Assembly (NCBI GenBank): GCA_047615875.1
Contig: JBLHGU010000070.1
Span: forward strand, 1-23,753
DNA length: 23,753 bases
DNA from: JBLHGU01 sp047615875
Lineage (GTDB): Bacteria; Pseudomonadota; Gammaproteobacteria; Arenicellales; CAJQKF01
Reading direction: 5' to 3'
The position numbers and the translations under genes were made by a program. Positions 8,566-17,645 of the stretch are shown here, in pieces. Position 1 is the stretch's first letter. Every line of letters starts with the position of its first letter. The notes beneath the pieces were generated by a model that was not told where the DNA came from, ran no database searches, and saw nothing but the letters and a program-made list of their open reading frames with translations.

Positions 8566-8640
8566 AATACGAAACAGGATTAGACTCTTGTGTAACAAAA
8601 CAAGCGAGCTGTTGTCTACAAAATCCTCTGGATTATTGCC
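8566..8640 (-). repeat. Dispersed ~75 bp repeat, copy 1 (partner at 21756-21830)
   Basis: This stretch lies between the FAD-oxidase remnant and the PQQ dehydrogenase. It is matched by 21756-21830 in the same orientation, starting AAATACGA and ending TGCC. The 20-base core at 8581-8600 is identical in both, and so is AAATCCTCTG (8621-8630). About 54 of the 3'-most 60 bases agree, with one 1-base indel. On the minus strand both copies can be read as EDFVDN(S/T)SL(V/L)LLHKSL with mostly silent or conservative differences, so it may derive from a coding segment. In this copy that frame is the same as the oxidase remnant's, past its stop codon. It contains two TTGT...ACAA inverted motifs. No known element was recognised. 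Confidence 0.75.
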
Positions 8641-8658
8641 GTTATGTCGCTGACTAGA

Positions 8659-9273
8659 CTAATTGAGGAGTCTCTGGGGTGTCACTTCATTCAGGTAGTT
8701 AAGTACTGGGGAAAAATCCTGAGTCAAGGTAGCACCTGTAATGATCGAATTGGTCAGTTGCGCTAACCCAGGAGCAGTTTGCACGCCATAGCCTCCCTGG
8801 CCGGCGAGCCAGAAGAAGTTTTCTAATCGTGGGTCGAAGCCGACTACAAAATTCCGGTCGGGAGCAAATGTGCGCAGGCCGGACCAGCTGTGGTTAACAC
8901 GTTTGATGTCTAATGATGTGGCTTTCTCAAAACGATCTATCGCAATGGCTATATCAATCTCGTTTGGCTGAGCATCGCAGGGGTCACATGGCGTTTCATC
9001 AGCGGGGGACACCAGTATTTGTCCAGCATCTGGTTTAAAGTAAAACTGCTCATCTACATCTACCACCAGCGGCCATTGGCTAATATCAATGTCCTTTTCA
9101 CTGCTCTTCGATTGGCTTGGATCCAGGAGTACCGCGGTGCGCCAGCTGGGTTTGGAACGACGTGAGACAGTTCGCTCCCCATCTGCTGTGGGCGCAGGAG
9201 ATTTGAGAAAGGTTTGCGTGCCGACACCCGAATTGGCTGACGACAGTAGCAAGTTTGATCCACCTAATCCCAT
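8659..9273 (-). pseudogene. C-terminal remnant of a DadA-like FAD-dependent amine/amino-acid oxidase
   Basis: The frame encodes 204 residues. From about residue 44 onward they read like the C-terminal half of the DAO/DadA family: SWRTAVLLDP, then WPLVVDVDEQFYFKPDAG, ILVSPADETP, a central WSGLRTFAPDRNFVVGFDP and the FAD-proximal GQGGYGVQTAPGLAQL. The N-terminal half of such enzymes, including the FAD-binding GxGxxG Rossmann motif, is absent. Neither the first 40 residues nor the other minus-strand frames up to 9526 contain it. Intact relatives are about twice this length. I therefore read this as a truncated, non-functional gene and not as a small protein. It lies in the same orientation as the PQQ dehydrogenase. 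The segment 9274-9526 beyond it holds no credible gene. Confidence 0.7.
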
Positions 9274-9526
9274 CTCGAATTCAGAGCTGCTTTTGTCATT
9301 CGTCTGGAAGCGGTATTCGGTTCAATTGAAGGCTGGAAATCTGCTAAGCTTGTAATGCTGAATCTAAGCCTGTTTGGCACAGAGCCTGAAACTATTTCAG
9401 AAAGCAGATCGTAGTTAACTCTGTTCGAAAGTCGCCTGATGATTGCTAGCATCTCTGCGGTTTGAAATTCTGAATTATGCGGGATTTTAGTAATGAGCTA
9501 GGCCGCGTGACAATATAGTGTAAAAG

Positions 9527-11461
9527 ATGAATAAAGGTCATATAAACGCATTAATGATAAAACACTTAGTAGTTGCCCTCGTTTTTTTAGTCGAACTAAG
9601 CTTTCACCTTCCCCTTCAAGCTCAGCTTAATCCTGAACAGAGTGTTAGGGTCGTCGAAGTGGTGGAACCGCGCGTGGCCGCCATGCGCTTCGGCAGCAAC
9701 GCTAATAGCAGATTATTAATCGAAGATGTTGGTGCCAATCCACTCAGTCTGACAGAATTAATCACGCGCACACCCGGAATTGCGGAGAGCGGACAGAACG
9801 GACTGTTCCAAACTTTTTCAGTTCGAGGGGTTTCCGGGCAGCGAGTGCAAACTCGTTTCGCTGGTGTGCCCATATCAAGTGAGCGTAGAGCAGGTACTGG
9901 CGCTTCTTTTGTAGATCCGTGGCAGTTGCAACAGATTGATGTGTTGCGAGGTCCGGCATCGACATTTTTCGGTTCGGGAGCAATTGGTGGTGTGGTACTG
10001 GCCACCCCAAGATTCTTCCGTGGCGTGGAAGCTGAACTCGCGTTCGAAAATGAAACTAATCAACGCACACAAGCGATCGGAATGGGAAACCAGAACTGGT
10101 CCCTTGGCATTAGCAATCGTAACGCGGGTGACGGTGAGACTCCCACAGGTGACACGCTTCATTCAGGCTTTCAGCAAGGCTCGATACTTCTGCAGAATCG
10201 CTGGACTCAAGGAGACTTGTCATTTGATGGTTTGCTGTTGTCGAGTCGCGGGCAGGACATTGGGCGTTCAAATTTACTTTTTCCACTAACACGCGTTAGT
10301 GGTGTTGCCGAGGAAAGCCATGATTTATTGCACCTCGGACTGAGTTCCGACAACGGATGGCGAGCCGAGCTTTACTTTCATGACCAGGACTCGGAAAGCG
10401 AGACACTCCTTGTAGGTCAGCGGCAAGAGAACGTCAGCTCGGAATCCTTTGATTGGGGAGGGCGCTGGAACGCCAGTTGGAACCGGAAAGGGTGGAGTGG
10501 TGAATATGGATTTGATTTCGACTTTCGTGAAAATGTGCGTGGCTTTCAAGATAATCTGGATATCAACAGCAGAGAGTTCTCATCACGATCCAATCTGGAT
10601 GCCCAGCAGAAAGCGGTTGGTCTGTTTGCTGTATCTTCATTCGACACGGTTAACCACAGATTCGAATTTGGCATTCGCCAGAGTTGGTTGCGCCAGCGTG
10701 CACAGCTACAAGATCGGCGCTCCAATCGAAACATAACAGGATATGTCGCCTGGCAGTGGTTTATGAGCGAGAACTGGAGTGTCTCTGCTGAATTAGCCAG
10801 TGCCTATCGAGTGCCATCTTTGACAGAGCGCTATTTCACCGGCAGCACAGGTCGAGGAACCAGCATTGGTAACCAGGAACTCGATGCTGAGACGGCACCT
10901 GGATTTGATGCAGGTTTGCATTGGAATCGCGCTGGCTATTCGCTCAGTGCGCACTGGTTTATTCAATCTTTCGACAACTATATCGAACGCGTTGCGATTG
11001 ATGCTGAAACGCGAAGCTTCAAGAATCTGAAGGAAGGCACTGTAACCGGAATCGAGCTCGAAGGATTGGCCGCGATTGGCGGTGGTTGGTCGTTACGGTA
11101 TGGGGCGCATTGGATAGAAGGAGAAGACGTTGATAATTCTCCGCTCGCTGATATCCCTGCTGCGGCTACAAACCTTGGTATTTACTATAGCTCTGACCGT
11201 TGGCAGCTAGGGCTGGACTGGCGCCATCGATTTGGAAAGTCCGATGTATCGACTATTGAAAATCCACTGGATCAGGCTAACATTGTCGACATCCACTATT
11301 CCTATCAGTTGTCGAATCAAACGACGTTTTCTGTCTACACCAAGAATGTATCTAATGACGTCTATTTGATTTCAGCCGATGAAATTTCAACCCTGGGAAA
11401 CCAAAGGGTTATCGGTATGAGATTTCATCACCAATTTCAGCAGGGAAATGCACTCGATTAG
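9527..11461 (+). CDS. TonB-dependent outer-membrane receptor
   Basis: 644 residues. The signal peptide spans about residues 10-33 (MIKHLVVALVFLVELSFHLP, ending LQA-Q); the ATG at 9554 (Met10) is an equally possible start. A plug domain covers about 60-165 with SLTELITRTPGIAESG, FSVRGVSGQRVQTRFAGVPI and IDVLRGPASTFFGSGAIGGVV. The rest is a beta-barrel of alternating aromatic strands, with the lipid-facing YRVPSLTERYF block typical of the family and a final strand NQRVIGMRFHHQF. Receptors of this type import siderophores, heme, vitamin B12, metals or glycans using TonB energy. The sequence does not show which, and no TonB, ABC importer or Fur box was recognised nearby. The upstream gap contains a TGGCAC (9375) that fails as a sigma-54 site. 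Transcription probably ends before the giant gene downstream. Confidence 0.9.
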   Translation: MNKGHINALMIKHLVVALVFLVELSFHLPLQAQLNPEQSVRVVEVVEPRVAAMRFGSNANSRLLIEDVGANPLSLTELITRTPGIAESGQNGLFQTFSVRGVSGQRVQTRFAGVPISSERRAGTGASFVDPWQLQQIDVLRGPASTFFGSGAIGGVVLATPRFFRGVEAELAFENETNQRTQAIGMGNQNWSLGISNRNAGDGETPTGDTLHSGFQQGSILLQNRWTQGDLSFDGLLLSSRGQDIGRSNLLFPLTRVSGVAEESHDLLHLGLSSDNGWRAELYFHDQDSESETLLVGQRQENVSSESFDWGGRWNASWNRKGWSGEYGFDFDFRENVRGFQDNLDINSREFSSRSNLDAQQKAVGLFAVSSFDTVNHRFEFGIRQSWLRQRAQLQDRRSNRNITGYVAWQWFMSENWSVSAELASAYRVPSLTERYFTGSTGRGTSIGNQELDAETAPGFDAGLHWNRAGYSLSAHWFIQSFDNYIERVAIDAETRSFKNLKEGTVTGIELEGLAAIGGGWSLRYGAHWIEGEDVDNSPLADIPAAATNLGIYYSSDRWQLGLDWRHRFGKSDVSTIENPLDQANIVDIHYSYQLSNQTTFSVYTKNVSNDVYLISADEISTLGNQRVIGMRFHHQFQQGNALD

Positions 11462-11792
11462 CTCGCACCTATAATTATAGGCTGAGAATATGAAAATTTG
11501 ACTGTAATCTCCTAAAAGAGGGGGATGATCAGTCTGAGCACGATAGAGCGCCCCAGTATGTTGCGTAATCGCTGGACAAAAGGGCTTGGTGGGGATATTT
11601 TGTTCGGCTAGTTTCCCGAATAAGTACAGTACAAGAATTCTTTCCGATTGCGCCTAACATTCCTGCTTAGAAGTATGTATCTGGCAGAAGCAAGCACAAC
11701 AGCAGCATCGCTAGGGCAGCTCGACTCCATTTAGAATCTAGTACTATTACGCTGTTGATTAATGCGACCGTTTTCGTAGTATCACTTAGTTA
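11462..11792. other. 331-base intergenic region with a 14-bp perfect palindrome
   Basis: No credible gene lies here. CCTATAATTATAGG (11468-11481), seven bases after the receptor stop, is a perfect palindrome that could fold as a 5-bp stem with an AATT loop. It has no following T-run, so terminator function is uncertain. Near the far end, TTGATT (11755-11760) and TAGTAT (11777-11782) are 16 bases apart and form a weak sigma-70-like promoter for the giant gene. If used, it would start transcription almost at the ATG at 11793 and favour the internal start described under that gene. Confidence 0.4.
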
Positions 11793-14700
11793 ATGAACAA
11801 TGAGGAAGGTGCCAGATTTATAAATCTGCTCGCTTTTGCAACATCGCCAAATAATAAGATCAAGGAGTTGAAATTGAACCTACTAGAGCCTCTAAAGGCA
11901 CGACAATTTTCTGAAAAAAAGCTATCTAATTTTACTTGTGATATTCAGAAAAGCCGAATTAGCCAGCGTGGTTTGTCGGTAGCTTCATTTCTCAGGCGGA
12001 TTCCTCTGCTTGCGTTAGTTTCCTTATTACCAGTATTTGCGAGTGCTCAGGATCCCTTAGTAGCAGGTGCCAACATCAATATGGTTTCCGGGACAGGATT
12101 TCCTGGTGGAGACCCCTTTCTACAGCGTCAGAATGAACCGTCGCTCGCAGTCTCTACACGTAATCCACTTCACCTGTTAGGCGGGGCCAACGATTATCGT
12201 TCGGTAGATATTCCTGGCTTTACCGACGGTAAGGCCGTCGGAGACTCCTGGCACGGCATTTATACCTCGGTGAACGGTGGAGGCAATTGGGTTAGTACAC
12301 TACTTCCTGGTTATCCCCAGTCAGGCGATTCATCCTCTCCGCTATTTGGGTACGAGGCGGGCGCTGACCCAGTTATACGGGCTGGTACTAATGGGCTTTT
12401 CTACTACAGTGGAATTGTCTTCGATCGGGGTGAAGGAGGCGAAAGCGCCACCTTTATTTCTCGGTTTATGGATTTGAATAACGACCCAAGAAATCCCGCG
12501 ACCTTTGAAGGCGGGCCTATTCGTTATATCGATACTAAGGTAATTGCATGTGACGCGGGGAATCCCGATGCTGGGTTCGTCGGATGTGACCCTACTACTG
12601 ATCCTACTGATCCACCTCCTGTGGATATAGCTGGTGAAACTGCTCCGAAAGCTGCGCGAGGGTTTATTGATAAGCCCTGGATCGCAGTCGATATTCCTAG
12701 ACTAGGAGTAAGCCAAACCATATCTCTTAATGTTCCGCGCCAAGATCTTGGCTATGAAACTCAGATAGTTGAATGTGGGCCTCTATACTCTGCCTATGCC
12801 CAGATCACCGGTGAGGACTCAGCAGATATAGATTCACACATTATGTTTAGTGCGTCCTATGACTGTGGTGAATCTTTTAGTGATCCTATCGAGTTGGACA
12901 ATAGCGAAAGAGGGGTCGCAGAACGCACAATCAATCAGGGAACTACTGTTGCAATTGATCCAGCATCGGGTGATGTTTATGTAGCATGGCGTCAATTTAA
13001 CAGTGTAACCCTAAGCTGCACGCGCGGCAGCGATTTCTGGGAAAGAAACCCTGAAGCCTGGCCGGTTGATCGATTCATGCTCGGCGGTGTCTTGTATGAA
13101 AAAAGTCAGGCGCTGGACATTTTGGCAGGGAGTCAAAATGGCAATCCGTGGCGCCTTTCTCGAGAGTTAATCACCGCTAAACTTAACATCTTTGCAGGTG
13201 CAAACGCTCTCGACCTGATTGAAAAAATCGAAGAAGCAGATGCCTGGCTAATTGATGCAGAATGGGTTTTTGAGGGAAGTGGTAACGGCACTAAGTCTAA
13301 TAATGGCAAAGATAATGGCAAAGATAATGGCAACGGAAAATCCGACGAGAAAGAAAAAACTAATAGCAGCGAGGCTTCTGAGCTTCTGGTTTTTTTCGAA
13401 AACTACAATAACGGTGTAGAAGGATTTGGGCCTGGTAATTGCGACGATTTCGACATAGCCAATGGCGAGATACCCGGCGAGAGTAACCCTGATGCGATTA
13501 TGTTGGTGCGTTCAAGCGACTTTGGCGCAACATTCTCTGAACCGGTTATGGTTTCCGAGCTTGTGCCATTCGATCAAGGCACAACATTATTTAGCTTCAG
13601 GTCAAACTCTTATCCGACGATGACTGTTGATAATTATGGTCGAGTCTATATTGCTTGGTCTACGCGGAAATTACCGGGTGAACTTGAGGAGTTCAGCGAC
13701 TCAAGAGTTGTCGTGTCTACATCTGATGATGGTGCATCATGGACGGTCCCAACGCCGATTGACCCAAGACCCATCGATACAAACCAAGCTTCTCAAGAGC
13801 GCGGCCATCAAATTCAACCTACCATCACCTTTAACCGAGGCAAGTTATTGCTGGTCTATCTGGATTTCCGACAAGATAGGTCCGGTGTTTTCGAGCGTGC
13901 TATAGCCGATTATTTCGTGCCGGATCCTGATCCGGATCCAAATGCAGATGCTACAGAAGTTCCCCAATACAGGCATTCGGTGGATGTACGCGCGGTACAG
14001 GCATTTCCAGATGAAGTGCCTAGTTTTTCTGCTGGCGCGTCGGTGCTGAAGTCAACGCAACTGTCCCGTTACTTCAACTTGCTTGTTCCAAACAATCAGT
14101 ATGATTCAAGTGACCCCAGTTCATTTGAGCAACGCAGAGAGCAGATTCAGTATAACCCGCTCAATCAACCTTTATTCAAGGGTGGCACGGTGCCCTTTAT
14201 TGGAGATTATATAGATGTTGCTAGCTCGCCAAATTTTATTCCCGATGGTAACGGAGGCTGGGTCTACGATATTGAAGCGGGTGATTCCCCGGTCTTTCAT
14301 ACCGTCTGGTCAGACAACCGCGACGTCAGAGGTCCTCCTGATGGGGACTGGACCAGCTACGTAGCGCCGACTAATGATCTCTCGTCAGGCGGACTGAGCT
14401 TCTTCGACAATTCTCCGGTAGAGGCTTGTACGCCGGGCGTCAGCGATGACCGCACGGGTATGCGTAACCAAAATATTTACACGTCGCGCATTACCAGTGG
14501 TCTTTATGTGGGAATGCCTCAGAACGCGAAGCCGCTCTACCCGCTAAGCAGCGGATTAACGACTTCCTTCGTTGTTTTTATAAAGTATGCGAATAACACC
14601 TTGGTAGAAAATGCTGATAGAGAACGTGCATTCAATATAACGCTCGATCTGCCTGAAGGTGTGGCTGCGTCATTTGATCAATTCGATTTCAGTAATGAAG

Positions 14701-17468
14701 ATAGTATAAGTAAATCTGTAATAATTGGTGATAACTCCAGCACTGCGATAACAGTATTTGTCACTTCTGAGGACGTCGAATTTGCCTCCCTTAATGTGGC
14801 GGTGGAATCAGCAGATGGCGAGTTAAGAGGTGCCGCCAGGATCAACCCAGATCCAACGAATCCATTGCCGCTTGTAAACTCCGAAAGTTTTGGGTCTGCA
14901 TTGTTAAAGGACGGCGATATAGACACATTTTGGCAATCTGAAATTTTTGACGGAGATCTTGTTAGAAGAGAAGATGGTTCGTTCATAATACAGCATGATC
15001 TGGATGCCGATGATCCTAACTTGATTTCGACTGGAACCGGCTTGTCAACCAACCAGTTAGACTTTCTAAACGCAGCATTGCTGCAGCTATCACTTTCAAA
15101 CCCGGATGTGTTCAACCCAGGTATTTACAATCCAGGTATCTATAATCCGGGGATCTACAATCCTGGCATTTACAATCCGGGGATTTACAATCCTGGCATT
15201 TACAACCCGGGCATTTACAACCCTGGCATCTACAACCCTGGCATCTACAATCCTGGCATTTACAACCCGGGCATTTATAATCCTGGCATCTACAACGGTA
15301 CGATAGTTGATGCCAACTATGTGATTAATAATGACGGTGAAGCGGCCGCAGCCTATAACGTTAACCTGAGGTTGGATAATCCAGATACGGATAACTATTC
15401 TTATCAACTCATCGTTTCGAAAATATACACCACGCCGATTGCCCAGGGTTGCGATATAGTGGCATCGCCAGTGCAAGAAGTGTTGGTTAATAATAATAAC
15501 CCCGAGCTTGGGGGCAATCTTTTGGGGCAAGACTCCGCAGACAGCTTTTATTTGGAGCCGGGTGAATTTGCCATAGTAACATTAAGGGCTATACCCAAAA
15601 AACCGAACCTGGATCCAGACACGGTCTTCGATGACGCGTCTATCGCCGTTGTGCCCGATGCGGTTGACGAGGATTTGGTAGTTGTAGGAGAAACTGAGCC
15701 CGTACCGAGTGTTGTACTGAGTGAAGATCTGAAGGCAGATCCATTGTCCATCACCACGGGTTCATTGGCTGATGCTAATGGCGGTACTTTCTATTCCGCG
15801 GAACTGGTAGCTACGGGTGGTTCAGGGCCGCGCACTTGGAGCTTGGCGCCAGGCTCCATTCTGCCGGCCGGTCTGCTTTTGAGTGATTCTGGATTAATAA
15901 GCGGAACCCCATTAGTGGGTGGTAGTTTCAATTTTACGGTGAGGGTAAAAGACTCTACCCAGATCACTGAACTCGGTCTGACTCTCGATATTTCAGACCC
16001 GGCGGATCTGGTAGTTAGCAGTCTCACTCATAGCCCCACCAGTGCCGACTCAAATGATTTGATCACCTTCACGGCGGTTGTTTTGAATCAGGGTGAAGAA
16101 TCAGCTCCTGCCTCGGAGCTTGAGCTACGGATAGGTGACGAGACTCCTTCTGAAGCCATTCATTTTACGATTCCCATACTGGCCGGGGGGGATGACTATT
16201 CGATAACGCGCGAGACCACGCTGAGTGCGCAGAGCTACCTTAATACCGCTACTGCCGATATTCACAACGTTGTAGTCGAATCCAACGAGGCGAATAATGT
16301 AGCCACTGAGTCCTACACGGTTCTGCAGGAGCTAGTGATTGCTATTTCATCGCCTCTACCAGATGCTTTGGGGGGTGCAGTGTATGACGAACTGTTGGTC
16401 GCAGATGGTGGTTCTGGGCCGCAGGCTTGGAGCCTAGTCTCGGGCGACTTGCCTAGCGGATTGACCCTCAGCAGTTCGGGTCAGATAAGTGGTATACCCG
16501 AAGCGCTTGGAGTCTTTTCCTTTACTGTGCGCGTTGTAGACGATACGCAAACAGCAGAAGAAGTGTTCAATATCACAATTACTGGCAATCCGAACATTTT
16601 TCAATGGAGTGTCAACGGTCACTACTACCAATATGTTGCTACTGGAAGTCAAACTTGGACTCAGGCCAATACAGCGGCTAAAGCCCAGTCATACCTTGGT
16701 CGTCCCGGTCACTTGTTGACGATCACGACTGCGGCTGAGCAGGCATTTGTTAATAGCGTGCGCAGCAGCATGGGGCTTAATGATTGGCGTCCGTGGATCG
16801 GACTGGACGATGCAGCGGTGGAAGGAACTTTTACCTGGGTAACCGGTGAAGCCGTCACCTATACAAATTGGAGTGGCGGAGAACCGAGTAACAGTAATGG
16901 TAATGAAGACTATGTGGAAATGTTTGGTACCGGTGTCTGGAATGACCTTCCTAACGGCGCCATTAGCCCTTTTGGTTATATTGTAGAGTTCGAACCTGCA
17001 TTCAGCAGTTACACGACTACGCTCTCATTTGCCCCACCCAGTCCCTCTGTAACCGTAGATCGAATAGTATGGGGCTGGTCCACAACCAGCACATCCGGAG
17101 GTGTTAGTGATAATAGTCTGTCAGAGTTCTCCATGGCGCTCTATAACGGCACTACTTTAGAGTATTTCGACCATATCATCGGTAACAGTGATGTGCTGCC
17201 AGTCGCTGGAAACCCCGGAGCGGCGATCGGGCGGCCCGATGAAGATGTATTTTGGGATTTCAGTCTGGATACGCTTAAACTGGAACAATTTCGTAATATA
17301 TTGTGGTCCACGATCGAAACCACAAATGGAACGCAGTATCTTGTAACTGATAGACTTAATCTTTCAAGTGATGGAATAATTGGATTTTACAAGTACAGCG
17401 ATGGAATTTCGGTTGGTGGAGGTACAGGGAATCTCATTCTCCAAAGTACGGTGAAAAACTATCCTTAA
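11793..17468 (+). CDS. Giant exported mosaic protein: BNR/sialidase-like, NPGIY repeats, putative Ig, CARDB, C-type lectin
   Basis: 1,891 residues. The signal peptide (SFLRRIPLLALVSLLPVFAS, ending A-Q) starts only near residue 65, an unusually long lead. Residues about 110-700 are BNR/sialidase-like, with four Asp-box-like motifs (SVNGGGNW, SYDCGESF, SSDFGATF, STSDDGASW). This region is interrupted at about 405-490 by a helical module with NPEAWPVDRFMLGGVLYEKS, followed by a Gly/Asn/Lys-rich linker (500-525). Twelve NPGIY pentapeptides occupy 1108-1167. Then come a beta-rich stretch, a putative Ig (He_PIG) domain (about 1310-1400), CARDB (about 1405-1500), a second He_PIG (about 1510-1600) and a C-type lectin fold (about 1600-1735) with GGEPSNSNGNED and WND calcium-site motifs. 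The last 155 residues are unrecognised. Likely a surface or secreted glycan-binding or adhesive protein; enzymatic activity is unproven. No LPXTG, T9SS tail or autotransporter barrel was seen. Confidence 0.85.
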   Translation: MNNEEGARFINLLAFATSPNNKIKELKLNLLEPLKARQFSEKKLSNFTCDIQKSRISQRGLSVASFLRRIPLLALVSLLPVFASAQDPLVAGANINMVSGTGFPGGDPFLQRQNEPSLAVSTRNPLHLLGGANDYRSVDIPGFTDGKAVGDSWHGIYTSVNGGGNWVSTLLPGYPQSGDSSSPLFGYEAGADPVIRAGTNGLFYYSGIVFDRGEGGESATFISRFMDLNNDPRNPATFEGGPIRYIDTKVIACDAGNPDAGFVGCDPTTDPTDPPPVDIAGETAPKAARGFIDKPWIAVDIPRLGVSQTISLNVPRQDLGYETQIVECGPLYSAYAQITGEDSADIDSHIMFSASYDCGESFSDPIELDNSERGVAERTINQGTTVAIDPASGDVYVAWRQFNSVTLSCTRGSDFWERNPEAWPVDRFMLGGVLYEKSQALDILAGSQNGNPWRLSRELITAKLNIFAGANALDLIEKIEEADAWLIDAEWVFEGSGNGTKSNNGKDNGKDNGNGKSDEKEKTNSSEASELLVFFENYNNGVEGFGPGNCDDFDIANGEIPGESNPDAIMLVRSSDFGATFSEPVMVSELVPFDQGTTLFSFRSNSYPTMTVDNYGRVYIAWSTRKLPGELEEFSDSRVVVSTSDDGASWTVPTPIDPRPIDTNQASQERGHQIQPTITFNRGKLLLVYLDFRQDRSGVFERAIADYFVPDPDPDPNADATEVPQYRHSVDVRAVQAFPDEVPSFSAGASVLKSTQLSRYFNLLVPNNQYDSSDPSSFEQRREQIQYNPLNQPLFKGGTVPFIGDYIDVASSPNFIPDGNGGWVYDIEAGDSPVFHTVWSDNRDVRGPPDGDWTSYVAPTNDLSSGGLSFFDNSPVEACTPGVSDDRTGMRNQNIYTSRITSGLYVGMPQNAKPLYPLSSGLTTSFVVFIKYANNTLVENADRERAFNITLDLPEGVAASFDQFDFSNEDSISKSVIIGDNSSTAITVFVTSEDVEFASLNVAVESADGELRGAARINPDPTNPLPLVNSESFGSALLKDGDIDTFWQSEIFDGDLVRREDGSFIIQHDLDADDPNLISTGTGLSTNQLDFLNAALLQLSLSNPDVFNPGIYNPGIYNPGIYNPGIYNPGIYNPGIYNPGIYNPGIYNPGIYNPGIYNPGIYNPGIYNGTIVDANYVINNDGEAAAAYNVNLRLDNPDTDNYSYQLIVSKIYTTPIAQGCDIVASPVQEVLVNNNNPELGGNLLGQDSADSFYLEPGEFAIVTLRAIPKKPNLDPDTVFDDASIAVVPDAVDEDLVVVGETEPVPSVVLSEDLKADPLSITTGSLADANGGTFYSAELVATGGSGPRTWSLAPGSILPAGLLLSDSGLISGTPLVGGSFNFTVRVKDSTQITELGLTLDISDPADLVVSSLTHSPTSADSNDLITFTAVVLNQGEESAPASELELRIGDETPSEAIHFTIPILAGGDDYSITRETTLSAQSYLNTATADIHNVVVESNEANNVATESYTVLQELVIAISSPLPDALGGAVYDELLVADGGSGPQAWSLVSGDLPSGLTLSSSGQISGIPEALGVFSFTVRVVDDTQTAEEVFNITITGNPNIFQWSVNGHYYQYVATGSQTWTQANTAAKAQSYLGRPGHLLTITTAAEQAFVNSVRSSMGLNDWRPWIGLDDAAVEGTFTWVTGEAVTYTNWSGGEPSNSNGNEDYVEMFGTGVWNDLPNGAISPFGYIVEFEPAFSSYTTTLSFAPPSPSVTVDRIVWGWSTTSTSGGVSDNSLSEFSMALYNGTTLEYFDHIIGNSDVLPVAGNPGAAIGRPDEDVFWDFSLDTLKLEQFRNILWSTIETTNGTQYLVTDRLNLSSDGIIGFYKYSDGISVGGGTGNLILQSTVKNYP
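11862..11867 (+). promoter_or_regulatory. AAGGAG ribosome-binding site pointing to an internal TTG start
   Basis: A perfect AAGGAG sits six bases before an in-frame TTG at 11874 (codon 28 of the giant gene), whereas the ATG at 11793 has no comparable site. Using the TTG would remove 27 residues from the unusually long stretch ahead of the signal peptide. This is a candidate correction of the start, not a certainty. Confidence 0.4.
15114..15293 (+). repeat. Twelve 15-bp tandem repeats encoding NPGIY
   Basis: Twelve uninterrupted in-frame 15-base units each encode Asn-Pro-Gly-Ile-Tyr. They are preceded by the degenerate unit NPDVF and followed by NGT. The DNA differs between units at codon third positions (AAC/AAT, CCA/CCG/CCT, GGT/GGG/GGC, ATT/ATC, TAC/TAT) while the peptide is invariant. 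The array is therefore kept by selection on the protein and is not a fresh DNA slippage product. Confidence 0.95.
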
Positions 17469-17539
17469 AGACAACTAGTTTCTGTCCTATTAGATTCCAT
17501 GGGAAGAGCTATTAGAAGTGAGGTGGCTAGAAAGTTTAC

Positions 17540-17568
17540 TTGTAGGATTTGCGAGAAGATTGTTTAAT
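17540..17568 (+). promoter_or_regulatory. Possible sigma-70 promoter of the TIR-TPR gene
   Basis: TTGTAG (17540-17545) and TTTAAT (17563-17568) are 17 bases apart. The -10 matches five of six consensus bases, the -35 only three. It is the best-spaced pair in the 177-base gap upstream of the TIR gene. Confidence 0.25.
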
Positions 17569-17645
17569 TCGAAAGATCTTGACGGGTTCGGATTATCGAT
17601 AAAGTTACTGCTTGTACCGGCTTTGACATAAATGAGAATTGCAGC

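Noticed and set aside
9375..9390. TGGCAC upstream of the TonB receptor as a sigma-54 promoter
   Set aside because: After the five-base spacer the sequence is CTGAA; the essential GC at -12 is missing.
15114..15293. Possible CRISPR array or non-coding satellite
   Set aside because: Units are 15 bases, contiguous without spacers, in frame within a large gene, and vary only at silent positions.
15096..15530. Minus-strand open frame of 144 codons across the NPGIY array
   Set aside because: It is the antisense shadow of the tandem repeat; its own repeats follow from the plus-strand codons, and it has no domain or ribosome site.
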